Below are positions 7,193-15,516 of a DNA stretch of 64,000 nucleotides, piece by piece. Under the pieces are notes generated by a model. That model was given only the letters and a program-made list of their open reading frames with translations. It did not search any database and had not been told where the DNA came from. This DNA is from Plantactinospora sp. BC1 (GTDB lineage: Bacteria; Actinomycetota; Actinomycetes; Mycobacteriales; Micromonosporaceae). Location: positions 8,060,001 through 8,124,000 of the forward strand of contig NZ_CP028158.1 of NCBI RefSeq assembly GCF_003030345.1, written 5' to 3'. Position 1 is the first letter of the stretch. Each line of letters begins with the position of its first letter. The translations under genes were made by a program, and so were the position numbers.

Positions 7193-9801
7193 AAGGCGCA
7201 GGCGATGACGAGTTCCGGGGTGCGGTCGGGCAGGAAGTCGAGCTTGCCGATCCGGCCCGCCGCCTTCAGGTCACCGGCGATGCTGGCCAACTGCTCCAGC
7301 ATCGCCGCCGGACCGAGCGCCTCGGCCAGCGGGATTTCGGTACGCATCGACACCTTGCGCTCCGACTTCGCCCGGCGGATCTGGGTCAGTGCCGCGCCGG
7401 CCAGCTCCAACAGGGCCGGGTCGCCGTCGGCGGCCACCCGTTGGATCTCGTACGTCGTCGGCCAGGGCGAGCGGTGCACCGAGCCGTACCGCCACCAGGA
7501 CCAGACCTCCTCGGTGACGTACGGCAGGAACGGGGCGAAGAGCCGCAGCAGCGTGGCGAGGGCGGCGGCGAGTGCCGCACGGGCCGAATCGGCACCCGGC
7601 CCCTCGCCGTACGCGCGTTCCTTCACCAACTCGATGTAGTCGTCGCAGAACCGCCAGAAGTACGCCTCGGTGACCTGCATCGCCTCGGTGTGGTCGTACC
7701 TGTCGAAGGCGGCGGTGGCGCTGGCGACCACGGTGGAGAGTCCGGCGAGCATCGACCGGTCCAGCGGTTCGGTCGCCGACGCCCGCAGGGCGTCGCCGGC
7801 ACCGAGGCCGAGCGCGAACTTGGACGCGTTGAGCAGTTTGGTGGCGAGCCGCCGGCCGATCCGGATCTGTCCCGGGTCGAACGCCAGGTCGGTGCCGGGC
7901 CGACCGTTCGCCGCCCAGTAGCGGACGGCGTCCGGGCCGTGCTCCTCCAGCAGCCCCAGCGGGGTCTGCACGTTCCCCTTGGACTTGGACATCTTCTTGC
8001 GGTCCGGGTCGAGGATCCAGCCGGAGAGCACCGCGTCCCGCCACGGCAGCACCCCGGCCTCCAGGTGCGAGCGCACCACGGTCGCAAACAACCAGGTACG
8101 GATGATCTCCTGCCCCTGCGGCCGCAGGTCCATCGGAAAGACCCGGGCGTAGAGGTCGGGATCGTCGAGCCAGCCGCCGACGATCTGCGGGGTCAGCGAC
8201 GAGGTGGCCCAGGTGTCCATCACGTCCGGATCGGCCATGAAACCACCCGGCTGGCCGCGCTGCGCCTCGGTGTAGCCGGCCGGGACCTCGGAGGTCGGGT
8301 CGACGGGCAGCGTCGCCTCGTCCGCCGTGAGAGGCTGGGCGTAATCCGGCTCGCCAGCGTCGTCGAGCCGGTACCAGACCGGGAACGGCACCCCGAAATA
8401 GCGCTGCCGGCTGATCAGCCAGTCCCCGGTCAGCCCGCCCACCCAGTGCTCGTAGCGGTGCCGCATGTGTGCCGGCACCCAGTTCAGCTCGCCGCCCCGG
8501 TCGAGCAGGGCGGCCCGCAACTCGGCGTCCCGACCGCCGTTGCGCAGATACCACTGCCGGGTCGAGATGATCTCCAGCGGGCTGTCGCCCTTCTCGTAGA
8601 ACTTCACCGGATGCGTGACCGGCCTCGGCTCGCCGTCCAGGTCACCGGAGTCGGCCAACAGCTCCACGATCCGCCGCCGGGCCGCGTTGACCTTCAGCCC
8701 CGAGAGTTCGGCGTACCGGGCCGGGTCGACCCCGGGCGGTGGCTCCGGCAGCAGCCGGCCGTCCCGGCCGATCACCACCCGGGCGGGCAGCCGCAGCTCC
8801 CGCCACCAGGTCACATCGGCCAGGTCACCGAAGGTGCAGGTCATCACCAACCCGCTGCCCTTGGCCGGATCCGCCAGCGGGTGGGCGTAGACGGTCACCT
8901 CGGTGCCGAAGAGCGGGGTGCGGACGGTACCGCCGACCAGGTCCGCGTACCGCTCGTCGTCGGGGTGGCAGACCAGCGCCACGCAGGCCGGCAGCAGCTC
9001 GGGGCGGGTGGTCTCGACGTACACGTACGGGTCGTCGCGGCCGGGGCCGGGGCCGATCGGGGTACCGGCGCTGCCCGGCCCGGAGGCGAGCACCTCGAAC
9101 CGGATCCGGTGGTACGCCCCCGGCCGCTCCCGATCCTCCAGCTCCGCCTGGGCCACCGCCGTGCCGAAGCCGACGTCCCAGAGCGCGGGCGCCTCGGCCG
9201 AGTACGCCTCACCCCGGGCCAGGTTCCGCAGGAACGCCCGCTGCGCGGTGGCCTGCGCCGTACGGCCGATCGTGGTGTACGTCAGCGACCAGTCCACCGA
9301 CAGCCCGAGGCGTCGCCACAGCTCCTCGTAGACCTGCTCGTCCTCGGCGGTCAGCGAGGCGCACAGCTCCACGAAGTTGCGCCGGGAGATCGCGACCGGA
9401 TGCCGCCGGGCCTGCTCGTCGACCGGTCGCTGCGGCGGCCGCCACTGCGGGTCGTACGGCAGGCTCGGGTCGCAGCTCACCCCGTAGACGTTCTGCACCC
9501 GACGCTCGGTGGGCAGCCCGTTGTCGTCCCAGCCCATCGGATAGAAGACCGTCCGGCCGCGCATCCGCTGGAACCGGGCCACCGTGTCGGTGTGGGTGTA
9601 GGAGAAGACGTGCCCCATGTGCAGTTCGCCGGATACGGTCGGCGGGGGAGTGTCGATCGAGTACACGTCCGACCGGCTCTTGCTCCGGTCGAAGGCGTAC
9701 GTCCCCTCCTCCTGCCACCGGCGGGCCCACTTCTCGGCCAGCCCGTCCAGGCTCGGCCGCTCGGGGACACCGGTGCGCTGGTGCCGCGCCGCATCCGTCA
9801 T
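7189..9801 (-). CDS. valS: Valine--tRNA ligase (type 2 ValS)
   Basis: 870 aa class Ia aminoacyl-tRNA synthetase charging tRNA-Val in the cytoplasm. The HIGH motif appears as HMGH within PPPTVSGELHMGHVF (about residue 60), and KMSKS as KKMSKSKGNV (about residue 605). Between them lies a CP1 editing region, followed by an anticodon-binding domain. Phrases such as YPMGWDDNGLPTERRVQN and the lack of a long C-terminal coiled coil match the type 2 (archaeal/Rickettsia-like) ValS group rather than the E. coli type. No Shine-Dalgarno is seen, but TACCAT lies 7 nt before the ATG, so a leaderless transcript is possible. Confidence 0.95.
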   Translation of the reverse strand: MTDAARHQRTGVPERPSLDGLAEKWARRWQEEGTYAFDRSKSRSDVYSIDTPPPTVSGELHMGHVFSYTHTDTVARFQRMRGRTVFYPMGWDDNGLPTERRVQNVYGVSCDPSLPYDPQWRPPQRPVDEQARRHPVAISRRNFVELCASLTAEDEQVYEELWRRLGLSVDWSLTYTTIGRTAQATAQRAFLRNLARGEAYSAEAPALWDVGFGTAVAQAELEDRERPGAYHRIRFEVLASGPGSAGTPIGPGPGRDDPYVYVETTRPELLPACVALVCHPDDERYADLVGGTVRTPLFGTEVTVYAHPLADPAKGSGLVMTCTFGDLADVTWWRELRLPARVVIGRDGRLLPEPPPGVDPARYAELSGLKVNAARRRIVELLADSGDLDGEPRPVTHPVKFYEKGDSPLEIISTRQWYLRNGGRDAELRAALLDRGGELNWVPAHMRHRYEHWVGGLTGDWLISRQRYFGVPFPVWYRLDDAGEPDYAQPLTADEATLPVDPTSEVPAGYTEAQRGQPGGFMADPDVMDTWATSSLTPQIVGGWLDDPDLYARVFPMDLRPQGQEIIRTWLFATVVRSHLEAGVLPWRDAVLSGWILDPDRKKMSKSKGNVQTPLGLLEEHGPDAVRYWAANGRPGTDLAFDPGQIRIGRRLATKLLNASKFALGLGAGDALRASATEPLDRSMLAGLSTVVASATAAFDRYDHTEAMQVTEAYFWRFCDDYIELVKERAYGEGPGADSARAALAAALATLLRLFAPFLPYVTEEVWSWWRYGSVHRSPWPTTYEIQRVAADGDPALLELAGAALTQIRRAKSERKVSMRTEIPLAEALGPAAMLEQLASIAGDLKAAGRIGKLDFLPDRTPELVIACAF

Positions 9802-10019
9802 TGGCCGATGGTACGGGAGACGACCGGGCGGCCGACCGGGATTTCCGCAGCGCAGGCCCGGCCGTCGGAGGGCACGCGGCCGCCCCGACGTGACCCCGGC
9901 CCGCGGGCAGTCCGCGTGACGACGGCCCGCGGTCGTCGCTTCGAGGGGATCGGTGTCGACCCCCGCACCATGGCGCCGGGGTACGACACCCCGGCCCGGC
10001 CGGTGATCGGCAGGCTACG

Positions 10020-10949
10020 GTGGACGGCGTGATTCCCGAGGCGCTGGCCCGCAACGCACGGCAGGTGTGGGGGGCGGACGGCGTTCGCTGGCTCACCGAG
10101 CTGCCCCGGGTACTCGCCGAGGTGGCCGCCGACTGGGAGCTGACCGTCGGTGAGCCGTTCGACCTGTCGTTCCACTACGTCACGGCGGTGACCTGTGCCG
10201 ACGGCCGACCGGCGGTACTGAAGCTGGGCGTGCCGAGCGGGGAGTCGCTGCGTACCGAGGCGGCGGCGCTGACCGCGTTCGCCGGGCGGGGCGCCGTACG
10301 CCTGCTCCGCGCCGACCTCGACCGGGCCGCCCTGCTGCTGGAGCGGGCCGAGCCCGGCTGGCGGCTGCGTGACCTGGTGCCCGGCCGGGACGCCGAGGCG
10401 ACCACGGTGGCGGCGGAGCTGCTGCGCCGGCTCGCCGTGCCGGCGCCGGCCGACTGCCCGCTGCCGGACCTCTCCAGCTACATCGCCGGCTTCGATGAGT
10501 ACCTCGCGGTGTGGGGGGAGGACGGACCGCTCCCGGCCGACCTGGTCGGCCGGGCTGGTGGCCTGATGCGCGAGCTGTGCGCGTCGGCGCCGGAGCGGGT
10601 GGTGCTGCACGGCGACCTGCACCACGACAACATCCTGCGCGCGGAGCGCGAACCATGGCTCGCGATCGACCCGCACGGGCTGGTCGGCGACCCCGGCTTC
10701 GAGGTCGGCGCGCTGCTCTACAACCCGGAGCCGGGCGACCGGGACCCGGCGTTGACCGCGCTGGTGCCGGCCCGGGTCGAACAGCTCGCCGACCTGCTGG
10801 CGATGCCGGTGGACCGGGTGGTCGGCTGGGGCTTCGTGATGGCGGTGCTGTCGGACGTCTGGACGGCCGAGGACTGGAAACCGGGCGACCGGTCGCCGGC
10901 CAGCCGCGGCCTGGACGTCGCGCGGCTGCTGCTGCCCCGGCTGGGCTGA
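10020..10949 (+). CDS. Aminoglycoside/hydroxyurea phosphotransferase family kinase (APH(6)-like)
   Basis: 309 aa. It contains the kinase-like catalytic motif HGDLHHDNIL (about residue 197) and a metal-binding IDPHGLVGDP (about 216), the pattern of the PF04655 family of streptomycin 6-kinases and hydroxyurea resistance kinases. Many actinomycete members are uncharacterised small-molecule kinases, so resistance should not be assumed. The 218-bp region shared with the divergent valS has no obvious operator. The start is unsure: GTG at 10020 has no ribosome binding site, and GTG at 10029 has a weak GGTGGA. Confidence 0.83.
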   Translation: MDGVIPEALARNARQVWGADGVRWLTELPRVLAEVAADWELTVGEPFDLSFHYVTAVTCADGRPAVLKLGVPSGESLRTEAAALTAFAGRGAVRLLRADLDRAALLLERAEPGWRLRDLVPGRDAEATTVAAELLRRLAVPAPADCPLPDLSSYIAGFDEYLAVWGEDGPLPADLVGRAGGLMRELCASAPERVVLHGDLHHDNILRAEREPWLAIDPHGLVGDPGFEVGALLYNPEPGDRDPALTALVPARVEQLADLLAMPVDRVVGWGFVMAVLSDVWTAEDWKPGDRSPASRGLDVARLLLPRLG

Positions 10950-10984
10950 GCCCTTCCAGGCCGATCCGTGCAGCAGCGGCCCGG

Positions 10985-12949
10985 TCAGTGCAGCAGGGAG
11001 TCCTGCCACTGCCGGTGCAGGGCGGCGTACCGGCCGCCCCGGGCGATCAGCGTCTCCGGGGTACCGTCCTCGACCACCCGGCCGCCGTCCAGCACCAGCA
11101 CCCGGTCCGCGATTTCCACAGTGGACAGCCGGTGGGCGATCACGATCGCCGTCCGGTCGGCGAGGATGGTCCGCAGGGCCCGCTGCACCAGCCGCTCGCT
11201 CGGAATGTCGAGTGACGAGGTGGCCTCGTCCAGGATCAGTACCGCCGGGTCGGCGAGGAACGCCCGGGCGAACGCGACGAGCTGCCGCTGCCCGGCCGAG
11301 AGCCGGCCGCCGCGCCGGTGCACGTCGGTCTCGTACCCGTCGGGCAGCGCCGCGACGAAGTCGTGCGCGCCGATCGCCTCTGCCGCCGCCACCACGTCCG
11401 CGTCGTCCGCCCCCGGCCGGCCGAACCGGATGTTGTCCGCCACCGACCCGGCGAAGAGATGGTTCTCCTGGGTGACCATCACCACCGCCCGGCGCAGGTC
11501 GGTGTCGGCGACGTCGCGCAGGTCGACGCCGTCCAGGGTGACGGTGCCCCGGGTCGGGTCGTAGAACCGGGCCACCAGCTTCGCCACCGTCGACTTCCCC
11601 GCCCCGGTCGCGCCGACCAGCGCCACCGTCTGGCCGGCCGGGATCGACAGGGTCAGCTCCGGCAGGACCGGGGTGTCGCAGCGGTAGCCGAAGCTCACCG
11701 CCCGCAGTTCGACGGCACCCCGGACCGGCCCGGCCGGCAGCGGGCGGGGCGCGGCCGGCTCCGGTACGCCGGGCCGCTCGTCGAGTACTCCGGCCAGCTT
11801 CTCCAGCGCCGCCGTCGCGGACTGGAGAGCGTTGTAGAACTGGCTCAACTCCTGCATCGGCTCGAAGAACCGGCGGAGGTAGAGCAGGAACGCGGCGAGT
11901 ACCCCGATCTCGGCGTGCCCGCCGATCACCCGCATGCCGCCGTACGCCAGCACCACCGCGATGGTCACGTTGCCGATCACCTTGATCGCCGGGGAGTAGG
12001 TGGCGATCAGCCGAAACGCCCGCAGGTTCGCCCGCCGGTGGTCATCGTTGAGGGCGGTGAAGATCTGCTGGTTGCGCGGCTCCCGGCGGAACGCCTGCAC
12101 CGCCCGGATGCCGCCGAGCGACTCGACGAAGTGGACGATCACCAGCGCGACCGTCTCCCGGGTACGCCGGTAGGCGGACGCGGAGGCGCGGGCGAACCAG
12201 CGGGAGAGCCAGAGCAGGAACGGGAAGGCGAGCAGGGTGACCACGGCCAGCGGCGCGTCGAGCCAGAGCAGGACGCCGGCCACCGAGACGATGGAGAGCA
12301 CGGCGAGCACCAGGTCGTCGATGCCGCCGTCGACCAGTTCGGCGATCGAGTCCATGTCACTGGTCAGCCGGGCCACCAGCCGGCCCGAGGTGTAGCGCTC
12401 GTGGAAGCTGACCGAGAGCCGCAGGAAGTGCTCGTACACCCGGCGGCGCAGGTCGAGCAGGATGGCCTGGCCGATCCGGGTGGAGAGGGTGAGGAAGCCG
12501 CGCTTGCCGGCGTACTCGGCTCCGGCGGCGAGCCCGAACGCGGTCGCCACCGCGACGAGTGGACCCGGATCACCGGCCCGGAGCGGTCCGATCGCCCGGT
12601 CGATGCCGAGCATCACCAGGTACGGCCCGGCCATCCCGGCCGCGTTCTGGAGCAGCAGCAGGGCGACCGCCACGCCGATCAGCCTGCGGTGTGGCCGGAT
12701 CAGCGAGCCGAGCAGGACCCGGCTGCGGTTGCGGAGCCTGGCGATGCCCTGTGCGGTGCCGGTCTCGGCGGCGGTACGGTCCGCCTCCGGATCGGCGGCG
12801 ATCCCCCGCCACCGGGCCAGCCCCGCGGCGCTGGTCGTCGCGGTGTCGGCGGGCTCGGCCGCCCTCACGCCGTCGACCGGACCAACTGCCCTCACGCCGT
12901 CGACCGGTCCTGCTGCGGTCACGCCGTCGACCGGTCCTGCTGTCGTCAT
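10985..12949 (-). CDS. ABC exporter half-transporter, catalytically canonical NBD
   Basis: 654 aa: a low-complexity N terminus with three 9-residue repeats, a six-helix exporter membrane domain (about residues 75-370), then an ATPase domain with Walker A VGATGAGKST, signature LSAGQRQ, Walker B VLILDEATSSLD and H-loop IAHRLST. The catalytic Glu is present but the signature deviates from LSGGQ. Its ATG overlaps the TGA of the upstream ABC gene by 4 bp. The partner shows the opposite pattern, so the two very likely form a heterodimer with one active and one degenerate ATP site, as in BmrCD or TM287/288. Substrate unknown. Confidence 0.92.
   Translation of the reverse strand: MTTAGPVDGVTAAGPVDGVRAVGPVDGVRAAEPADTATTSAAGLARWRGIAADPEADRTAAETGTAQGIARLRNRSRVLLGSLIRPHRRLIGVAVALLLLQNAAGMAGPYLVMLGIDRAIGPLRAGDPGPLVAVATAFGLAAGAEYAGKRGFLTLSTRIGQAILLDLRRRVYEHFLRLSVSFHERYTSGRLVARLTSDMDSIAELVDGGIDDLVLAVLSIVSVAGVLLWLDAPLAVVTLLAFPFLLWLSRWFARASASAYRRTRETVALVIVHFVESLGGIRAVQAFRREPRNQQIFTALNDDHRRANLRAFRLIATYSPAIKVIGNVTIAVVLAYGGMRVIGGHAEIGVLAAFLLYLRRFFEPMQELSQFYNALQSATAALEKLAGVLDERPGVPEPAAPRPLPAGPVRGAVELRAVSFGYRCDTPVLPELTLSIPAGQTVALVGATGAGKSTVAKLVARFYDPTRGTVTLDGVDLRDVADTDLRRAVVMVTQENHLFAGSVADNIRFGRPGADDADVVAAAEAIGAHDFVAALPDGYETDVHRRGGRLSAGQRQLVAFARAFLADPAVLILDEATSSLDIPSERLVQRALRTILADRTAIVIAHRLSTVEIADRVLVLDGGRVVEDGTPETLIARGGRYAALHRQWQDSLLH
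12857..12937 (-). repeat. 27-bp coding repeat, three copies
   Basis: Residues 5-31 of the ABC gene consist of three units GPVDGVTAA, GPVDGVRAV and GPVDGVRAA, encoded by 27-bp tandem repeats. The period is a multiple of three and keeps the frame open. It lies before the first membrane helix and is probably a disordered tail. Confidence 0.85.
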
Positions 12950-14832
12950 GACCGGACCAGTCCCAGGTCGTCGGTCTCCTCAACGGCTTCCGCGGTCCCC
13001 TCGGCCTCCCCGGCGGTCTCTGCGCTCTCCCCGGCGGTCTCGGCGGAGAGCACCGCCCGGTAGGCGGGCACCTCGCGCAGCAGTTCGGCGTGGGTACCGA
13101 CGGCGGCGATCCGGCCGTCGGCGAGCAGCGCCACCCGGTCGGCGAGAGCCACGGTCGAGGGCCGGTGCACCACCACCAGCGCGGTGGTGTCCCGCAGCAC
13201 CTGCGCCAGCGCCCGCTCGACCAGCGCCTCGGTGTGTACGTCCAGCGCCGACAGCGGATCGTCGAGCACGAGTACGCCGGGCCGGCCGAGTACCGCCCGG
13301 GCCAGGGCCAGCCGCTGCCGCTGCCCGCCGGAGAGGGAGAGCCCCTGCTCGCCGATCCGGGTGTCCAGACCCCACGGCAGGTCGTACACGAAATCGGCCT
13401 GGGCCACGGCGAGCGCGGCGCGTACCTCGTCGTCGCCGGCATCGGCCCGGCCCAGGGTGAGGTTCTCCCGGACGGACATCGAGAAGAGCGTCGGCTCCTC
13501 GAACGCGAACCCGACCCGGCTGCGCAGCGAGTCGAGCCGGAGGTCCCGGATGTCCCGCCCGTCCAGGGTGACCTGGCCGGCGGTGACGTCGTAGAGGCGC
13601 GGCACCAGCGACAGCAGGCTGGTCTTGCCGCAGCCGGTGGCACCGACGATGGCCAGCGTCTCGCCGGGTTGGACCGCCAGGTCGACGCCGCGCAGCACCG
13701 GGGGATCCTGCGGGTAGCCGAACCAGACCCCGTCGAAGCGGAGCGCGCCGCCCCGACCGGCCTCCTCCGGCCCGGCCAGCGCCACCGCGCCCGGCCGGTC
13801 GACGATCGTGGGACGCGTGTCGAGTACCTCGTAGATCCGGTCCGCCGCCGTCATCGCCTCCTGCGCGTTGGCGATGATCCAGGCGAGTGACTCGATCGGC
13901 CAGACCAGCATCAGTTGCAGGCTGACGAAGGCGACCAGCTCGCCGATGGTCAGCGAGCCGTCCGCGACGGCCACCGCACCGGCGACCAGCACCGCCGCCA
14001 GGGTCAGGTTGGGGATGAGGTCGAACTGTGCGGAGGTACGGGCCAGCAGCCGGCCCTTGCCGGTCGCGGTGTCGTGCAGCGTACGGCTGCCGGCCGCGAA
14101 CCGCCCCGTCATCTCCGGGCGCCGGCCGAACGCCTTGACGGTGCGGATGCCCTGCGCCGACTCCTCGATCAGGGTGGCCAGGTCGCCCTGCTCGTCCTGG
14201 AGCCGCCGGGCCGCCAGCAGATAGGCCCGGGTGAAGCGGCGGGTCGCCAGGAACAGCGGTACCGCGCCCGCCGCGACCAGCAGCCCCAGGCCCGGGTGCA
14301 GCGTGATCAGCAGGGTCACCACGGCGACGTAGGTGGTGACGTTCACGACGAGGAAGAGCAGCCCGAAGGAGAGGAAGCGCCGGATCACCGACAGGTCACT
14401 GGTGACCCGGGACAGTAGTTGCCCGGACTGCCAGCGGTCGTGGAAGCCGATGTGCAGCCGTTGCAGGTGGGCGTAGATCTCGTCGCGGATGGTGGCCTCC
14501 ATCCCGACCGCCGAGGAGGAGTGGGCCCACCGCCGGATGAAGATCAGTGCCGCTTCGGCGAGCCCGAGCAGCAGGGCCAGCCCGCCGAGCCGGAGCAGTC
14601 CGCCGGGGTCGCGGTGCGCGATCGGGCCGTCCACCGCCCGCTGCACCACCAGCGGTACGCAGATGCTCGCCCCGGTCGCCGCGAACGCCGCGAGCAGCAG
14701 CCAGACCAGTTGACCCCGGTACGGGCGGAGGTAGCGCCGCAGCCGCCAGAGGTTGCGCGGCAACGGGTTGCCGGGCAGCCGGAAGCCCGGCCGGCCCCGG
14801 ACCGTGGGCTCGTCGTCACGATCCGGCGCCAT
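12946..14832 (-). CDS. ABC exporter half-transporter, degenerate NBD
   Basis: 628 aa: six-helix exporter domain (about residues 35-330) and ATPase domain with Walker A VGATGCGKTS, signature LSLSGGQRQR, and Walker B VLVLDDPLSALD. The general-base Glu after Walker B is Asp, which is typical of the degenerate subunit in heterodimeric exporters. Its intact LSGGQ would complete the active site of the partner encoded downstream (ATGA overlap). The RBS is weak. Family members export drugs, peptides or lipids; nothing here fixes the substrate. Confidence 0.92.
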   Translation of the reverse strand: MAPDRDDEPTVRGRPGFRLPGNPLPRNLWRLRRYLRPYRGQLVWLLLAAFAATGASICVPLVVQRAVDGPIAHRDPGGLLRLGGLALLLGLAEAALIFIRRWAHSSSAVGMEATIRDEIYAHLQRLHIGFHDRWQSGQLLSRVTSDLSVIRRFLSFGLLFLVVNVTTYVAVVTLLITLHPGLGLLVAAGAVPLFLATRRFTRAYLLAARRLQDEQGDLATLIEESAQGIRTVKAFGRRPEMTGRFAAGSRTLHDTATGKGRLLARTSAQFDLIPNLTLAAVLVAGAVAVADGSLTIGELVAFVSLQLMLVWPIESLAWIIANAQEAMTAADRIYEVLDTRPTIVDRPGAVALAGPEEAGRGGALRFDGVWFGYPQDPPVLRGVDLAVQPGETLAIVGATGCGKTSLLSLVPRLYDVTAGQVTLDGRDIRDLRLDSLRSRVGFAFEEPTLFSMSVRENLTLGRADAGDDEVRAALAVAQADFVYDLPWGLDTRIGEQGLSLSGGQRQRLALARAVLGRPGVLVLDDPLSALDVHTEALVERALAQVLRDTTALVVVHRPSTVALADRVALLADGRIAAVGTHAELLREVPAYRAVLSAETAGESAETAGEAEGTAEAVEETDDLGLVRS

Positions 14833-15003
14833 GCCCTGACGTTAACGGTAAATCCAGCCTCCGGTTGAGTCGTGTTGTTGTCACCTGGTGTCGTTCGGCA
14901 GCGCCTCGCCGGGGCGGCGGCACCGGATCGACGCTGATCCACCACTCAGCGCCGGTCGGCGTACCGCTACCGGGACCGGTCGGTGTATCGGGTCGCGCGA
15001 CGG

Positions 15004-15516
15004 TCACCCGTTGACCGGGCTCCCCTCGTGCGCGAGCAGCCAGCGCTTCACCGGCAGCCCCCAGCGGAAGCCGCCGAGCCCGCCGTCGGTACGCAACACC
15101 CGGTGACACGGTACGAAGAGCGCGGCGGCGTTGCGGGCACAGGCCATCGCGGCCGCCCGGACCGCCCGGGGCCGGCCGGAGAGCTCGGCGAACTCGGTGT
15201 AGGTGACCGGCTCGCCCGGCTTGACCTGCCGCAGCGTCTCCCAGGCGTGGGCCAGGAATGCGCCGTCCGTGTGCTGCGCGACCGGCACCGCGTCGATCGC
15301 GGTCAGGTCCCCGTCCAGATAGGAGCGTACGGCCGAGGTGACCGGGCCGAGTTCGGGCCGCTCCCGCACATCGCGGCGCAACCGTGGGTGCACCAGCCCG
15401 AGCAGGGTGCCGGAGTCCGTGCCGAAGCCGGCGGCGTGCACCGTTCCCTCCCGGTCGGCCAGCACCGTCAGGGCACCGGCCGGCGTCTCGATCCGGCTGC
15501 TGTACATCTCGTTCAT
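15004..15516 (-). CDS. ogt: Methylated-DNA--protein-cysteine methyltransferase (Ogt)
   Basis: 170 aa. The active-site motif PCHRV (about residue 139) carries the acceptor Cys for O6-methylguanine repair, preceded by a helix-turn-helix (VTYTEFAELSGRPRAVRAAA) and followed by GGLGGFRWGLPVKRWLL. The ATG at 15516 overlaps the TGA of the Ada-AlkA gene by 4 bp and has GGAG at 6 nt, indicating translational coupling. Frames extended further upstream are overcalls. Together with its neighbour it forms an alkylation-repair operon. Confidence 0.95.
   Translation of the reverse strand: MNEMYSSRIETPAGALTVLADREGTVHAAGFGTDSGTLLGLVHPRLRRDVRERPELGPVTSAVRSYLDGDLTAIDAVPVAQHTDGAFLAHAWETLRQVKPGEPVTYTEFAELSGRPRAVRAAAMACARNAAALFVPCHRVLRTDGGLGGFRWGLPVKRWLLAHEGSPVNG

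Noticed and set aside
6682-10032. Open plus-strand frame of about 1116 codons
   Set aside because: It lies over tetR and opposite valS. Its composition (Arg/Gly/Pro/Val repeats without domains) is typical of antisense frames in GC-rich DNA.
10020-10949. Calling the kinase a streptomycin resistance gene
   Set aside because: Family motifs support a PF04655 kinase, but many members have other substrates and no antibiotic cluster is adjacent.
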